A program made the translations under genes and the position numbers. Below are positions 61,074 through 64,000 of a stretch of 64,000 nt of DNA, in pieces. This DNA is from Streptomyces sp. NBC_01716 (GTDB lineage Bacteria; Actinomycetota; Actinomycetes; Streptomycetales; Streptomycetaceae). The notes beneath the pieces are model-generated. The model saw nothing but the letters and a program-made list of their open reading frames with translations. It was not told the origin of the DNA and made no database searches. Within the stretch, counting starts at the first letter, position 1; every line of letters begins with the position of its first letter. The DNA is taken from NCBI RefSeq assembly GCF_036248275.1, contig NZ_CP109181.1:62001-126000 (forward strand), read 5' to 3'.

Positions 61074-62117
61074 CTACTCGCGCGCGTCCGCGATGGTGGT
61101 ACCGGGAATCAGCGGGCAGGGCACCATCAGGCTGCTGGTGCGCAGGTCGGGGTCGTCGAGCATGGCCTGCAGCCGGTCCACGGCGAGCCGGCCGATCTCG
61201 ACGCGGGGAATCACCAGGGAGTCCCACTGTCCGGACAGGTCCGCGGGCGCCGCCTCCAGCACGGCGACGGACACGTCGTCGGGGATCTTCCGTCCGCGCG
61301 CGGCCAGTTGGCCGCGCAGGGACTCCGCCAGCCGCACGGACTCCACCACGATCGCGGTCACCGCGCCGCCCGCCACCTCATCGAGCCACGGCCCTTCGAT
61401 GTCCACAGCGCCGTGGAACCCCGGCGAGACATCGGTCAGTCCGAGCCGCTCGACCGCCTCCGCGTAACCGAGGCGACGGTCCTCGTACGGTTCCATCTGC
61501 AGCCACTCACGGATGTAGCCGAGTCGCCGATGGCCGTGCCGCACCAGTCGTTCGACGATCTGTCCGCTCGCCGCGTGGTAGTCGGGGACGATCTGCGGGA
61601 TCTGTGCGCCGGGTACGTCGCGGCGGCCGATGTGAACGAAGGGATAGCCCTCGTACCAGAGGCGCGCCAGCTCACCGCGGTCGGCGGCGACACCGAACAG
61701 GATGCTGCCGTCGGCGAGGTTGAGCCGATTGGTGCCGTCCTTGTAGATCTGGCGTTCGCCGTCGGTGCCGGACCCGGTCGAGGTGAACAGCACCAGGTCG
61801 AAGCCGGTCTCCTCGGCCCGCTCCTCGATGCCGAGGAGGAACTCGAAGTAGAAGTCCTCGTGCGCGCGGGGGAACACACGCTCGAAGGTGTGCACCCCCA
61901 GCAGGTTGTTGCGTTTCTTGCGCATGGCCCGTGCCGCCGGATTGGCGACGTAGCCCAGCTCTCGCACCGCCTCGAAGACCCGCTGTCTTGTCTCTTCCGG
62001 GATCCGCGCGGTCGCCGCGTTCCCGCTGATCACGCGGGACACCGCGGACTGGGACACCCCGGCCAGCCGTGCCACGTCCGCCTGGCTGGGTGCCTTGCCC
62101 CGTCGTCGCGCTGTCAT
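61074..62117 (-). CDS. LacI-family transcriptional regulator
   Basis: A 347-aa regulator. HTH at about 12-32 (SQADVARLAGVSQSAVSRVI), hinge region RVFEAVRELGYVANPAARAM, then a periplasmic-binding-protein-like sensor (NNLLGVHTFERVFPRAHEDF, IVERLVRHGHRRLGYIREWL, VSVAVLEAAPADLSGQWDSL). The ATG at 62117 overlaps the stop of the preceding ATPase gene (ATGA), so the regulator is translated together with the transporter. It likely represses the operon until an oligosaccharide is present. Confidence 0.92.
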   Translation of the reverse strand: MTARRRGKAPSQADVARLAGVSQSAVSRVISGNAATARIPEETRQRVFEAVRELGYVANPAARAMRKKRNNLLGVHTFERVFPRAHEDFYFEFLLGIEERAEETGFDLVLFTSTGSGTDGERQIYKDGTNRLNLADGSILFGVAADRGELARLWYEGYPFVHIGRRDVPGAQIPQIVPDYHAASGQIVERLVRHGHRRLGYIREWLQMEPYEDRRLGYAEAVERLGLTDVSPGFHGAVDIEGPWLDEVAGGAVTAIVVESVRLAESLRGQLAARGRKIPDDVSVAVLEAAPADLSGQWDSLVIPRVEIGRLAVDRLQAMLDDPDLRTSSLMVPCPLIPGTTIADARE

Positions 62118-63217
62118 GATGCCCCCTGGAGCTTCTCCCGCCGGGCGGCGGTCGCCGCGGCATGTGTCGTCTCGGCGAGTTCCCCGGCCCGGCCCTTGGC
62201 GTGCAGCCAGCACTTCGCCCAGTGCCCGTCGCCCAACTCCGTGCGCGGCGGGGCCTCGACGGCGCACTCCCGCATCGCGAAGGGGCAACGGGGGTGGAAC
62301 CGGCAGCCTGTTGGCGGGTCGATCAGACTGGGCGGCTCGCCCAGTTCGTCGGCTCCGGCGAAGAGCTTGTCGCGGTCCCCCACGCCGCGCTCGGGGTCCG
62401 GCGAGGACTCTATGAGCAGTTTGGTGTACGGGTGCCGCGGGGACGCGATCACTTCCTCCTTGGGGCCTGACTCCACCATCTGTCCTGCGTACATCACGGC
62501 GATCTCATCACACAGATAGCGGGCGCTGGCGATGTCGTGCGTGATGTAGAGCAGCGCGAGGCCGTCCTCGGTACGCAGTCCCTGCAGGAGGTTGAGCATC
62601 TCCAGCCGGATCGACACGTCCAGCATGGAGATCGGTTCGTCGCCGAGCAGGACCTTGGGCTCCACGGCGAGTGCGCGGGCGATGACGACGCGCTGGCGCT
62701 GCCCGCCGGAGAGCTCGTGGGGGAACTTCGCCGCGAACTCCGCGGCCGGAGTGAGGCTGACGCGTTCCAGGAGTTCGGTGATCCGCGTCTTCCGCCCCTG
62801 GGCCGTCAGGTGCGGCTGGTGCAGGCGCAGCGCACGTTCGAGGTTGTAGCGGACACGGTGCAGCGGGTTCAGCGATCCGAAGGGGTCCTGGAAGATCAAC
62901 TGCACCTCGGAGTGGTAGGTGCGCTGTGCCCGCCGGTTGCCGCGCACGGTCTCGCCCCGGAGCACGATCTCACCCCGGGTCGGCTCGTGGAAGCGGGCCA
63001 GCATGCGGGCCAGAGTGGTTTTGCCGCTGCCGCTCTCCCCCACCAGCGCCAGGATCTGACCGGGCTTCAGGCGGACGGTGGCATCCTCGACAGCGCGGAC
63101 GAGGGACGTGCCGCCGAGGGGGCCGCGGACGGTGAAGTGCTTGGAGACGTCCCGTGCTTCCAGCACGTACTCCGGCGCGTCCGCCTCGGACACCTTGTCG
63201 CGCAGGACCTTTCTCAC
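62114..63217 (-). CDS. Opp/Dpp-type ABC transporter ATPase (second subunit, DppF/OppF-like)
   Basis: A 367-aa ATPase: VLEARDVSKHFTVRGPLGGT, Walker A LALVGESGSGKTTLARMLAR, Q-loop VQLIFQDPFGSLNPLHRV, signature FPHELSGGQRQRVVIARALA, Walker B VLLGDEPISMLDVSIRLEM and the H-loop LLYITHDIASARYLCD. The C-terminal Cys cluster GCRFHPRCPFAMREC is typical of peptide/oligosaccharide importers of this class. The GTG at 63217 overlaps the upstream ATPase stop (GTGA) and the stop overlaps the LacI start (ATGA). With the neighbouring glycosidase the substrate is more likely an oligosaccharide than a peptide. Confidence 0.92.
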   Translation of the reverse strand: MRKVLRDKVSEADAPEYVLEARDVSKHFTVRGPLGGTSLVRAVEDATVRLKPGQILALVGESGSGKTTLARMLARFHEPTRGEIVLRGETVRGNRRAQRTYHSEVQLIFQDPFGSLNPLHRVRYNLERALRLHQPHLTAQGRKTRITELLERVSLTPAAEFAAKFPHELSGGQRQRVVIARALAVEPKVLLGDEPISMLDVSIRLEMLNLLQGLRTEDGLALLYITHDIASARYLCDEIAVMYAGQMVESGPKEEVIASPRHPYTKLLIESSPDPERGVGDRDKLFAGADELGEPPSLIDPPTGCRFHPRCPFAMRECAVEAPPRTELGDGHWAKCWLHAKGRAGELAETTHAAATAARREKLQGAS

Positions 63218-64000
63218 AGGATCGCGCCTTTCGTCTCGCCGCTGTCGGTCTCGGTCTCGGTCTCGTTGAGCAGGCACGCCGCCTCGTGCCCTGCCTTCGG
63301 CCCTACGGGCAGCAGGGCCGGCAGCCGTTCCTCGCACCCCTTCATCCGCTGTGCGCAGCGCGGGTGGAAGGGGCAGCCCACCGGTGGGCGGCGCAGGTCG
63401 GGCGGGGTACCGGGGATGCCGCGCAGGGTGCGCAGCGGGGCGTGCAACGGCGGGAAGGAGTCGCGCAGCCCTTGGGTGTAAGGGTGTTTCGGGGCGCTGT
63501 AGAGGGCCGCCGCCTCGCCCACCTCGACGATGCGGCCGGCGTACATGATGGCGATACGGTCCGCCAGTTCGAGCAACAGCGACAGGTCGTGGGTGACGAA
63601 GACGACCGCGAAGCCCAACTCGCGCCGCAACCTGAGCACTTGAGCGAGGATCTGGCGCTGCATCACGACGTCGACCGCGGTTGTCGGCTCGTCCATCACC
63701 ACCAGTTCGGGCCCGCAGGCCAGGGCCAGGGCGATGGCGGCGCGCTGGCGCATACCGCCGGACAGCTGGTGCGGGTAGTCGCGGACGCGGTCGGCGGAGA
63801 TGCCGACCAGGGCGAGCAGTTCGGCGGCCCGCGCCCAGGCGTCCCGCTTGCTCAGCGAGCGGTCGCGGGCCCGCAGGACGTCGGCGAACTGGGCACCGAT
63901 CCGCATCACCGGGTTCAGCGCGTCCATGGCGGACTGCAGCACGATGGACAGCGCGGTCCACCGGTAGCGGCGCATCCGCCTGCCGTCGAGCGCGACGAGA
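63214..64000 (-). CDS. Opp/Dpp-type ABC transporter ATPase (first subunit), 5'-partial at the window edge
   Basis: The C-terminal 261 residues are in the window: [20 protein letters not shown] (Q-loop), [20 protein letters not shown] (signature), [20 protein letters not shown] (Walker B), [20 protein letters not shown] (H-loop) and the C-terminal [15 protein letters not shown]. Walker A lies beyond the right edge. DppD/OppD-type, partner of the 62114 ATPase; permease and binding-protein genes are expected further right. Confidence 0.92.
   Translation of the reverse strand, partial: LVALDGRRMRRYRWTALSIVLQSAMDALNPVMRIGAQFADVLRARDRSLSKRDAWARAAELLALVGISADRVRDYPHQLSGGMRQRAAIALALACGPELVVMDEPTTAVDVVMQRQILAQVLRLRRELGFAVVFVTHDLSLLLELADRIAIMYAGRIVEVGEAAALYSAPKHPYTQGLRDSFPPLHAPLRTLRGIPGTPPDLRRPPVGCPFHPRCAQRMKGCEERLPALLPVGPKAGHEAACLLNETETETDSGETKGAIL

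Overview
The window is high-GC DNA with many GTG and TTG starts, twin-arginine leaders, a sortase-E-type LAATG anchor, a Zur-type box in front of zinc-free ribosomal protein paralogues, and LacI/TetR/GntR regulators. All of this points to Streptomyces or a close relative. The density of broken insertion sequences, frameshifted genes and toxin/immunity genes in the first 41 kb suggests an accessory region such as a chromosome arm; the last 20 kb is more orderly. No full-length mobile element, integrase, replication gene or RNA gene was recognised.

Layout. 1-2.1 kb: an IS1380-type transposase fragment and a decayed ISAzo13-type element with 19-bp terminal inverted repeats. 2.2-7.5 kb: a hypothetical gene, an MFS exporter, and a divergent three-gene operon (radical SAM enzyme, uracil-phosphoribosyltransferase-like enzyme, cytosine-deaminase-like amidohydrolase). 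7.9-13 kb: an IS5 remnant, then a module of an SF1 helicase, a small protein, a DUF6083-like protein and an XRE regulator, divergent from a Cys/His-rich protein; three copies of a 16-bp operator lie between the XRE and Cys/His-rich genes. 13-19.4 kb: a Dyp-type peroxidase, a SMI1/KNR4 immunity gene and a frameshifted RHS-Hint-NucA/NucB DNase toxin.

19.5-41.2 kb: two 665-bp direct repeats (99.5% identical) flank 19.8 kb. The outer flanks carry a complete phosphoribosyltransferase and a complete DinB-like gene, while the inner ends carry truncated versions. This is the pattern left by single-crossover integration of a circle carrying an internal fragment of the locus. Inside are a second NucA/NucB DNase toxin with its own SMI1/KNR4 gene, a TetR/oxidoreductase pair with twin operators, a CoiA-like gene, a sortase-anchored protein, remnants of Tn3, IS21 and TniA/TniB elements, a two-repeat CRISPR-like fossil, a GntR regulator and a mosaic SUKH-3/toxin remnant.

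41.2-54.2 kb: a Tat-exported discoidin-domain enzyme, then a cluster with a hypoxia/nitrate flavour that is partly decayed: a truncated DevS-like kinase, a MOSC protein, a TetR/saccharopine-reductase-like pair, a NarK with a C-terminal deletion, a PNPOx-like protein, an Acg-type nitroreductase, the first 100 codons of NarG ending at a terminator, and a flavohaemoprotein. GGGnC-type palindromes resembling DevR boxes precede several of them. 54.2-55.1 kb: the zinc-independent rpmG / rpmB-rpsN cassette around a Zur box. 55.1-64 kb: a secreted beta-helix protein and an apparent carbohydrate-uptake operon (Opp/Dpp-type ATPases, LacI, FAD oxidoreductase, GH3 beta-glucosidase) that continues beyond the right edge.
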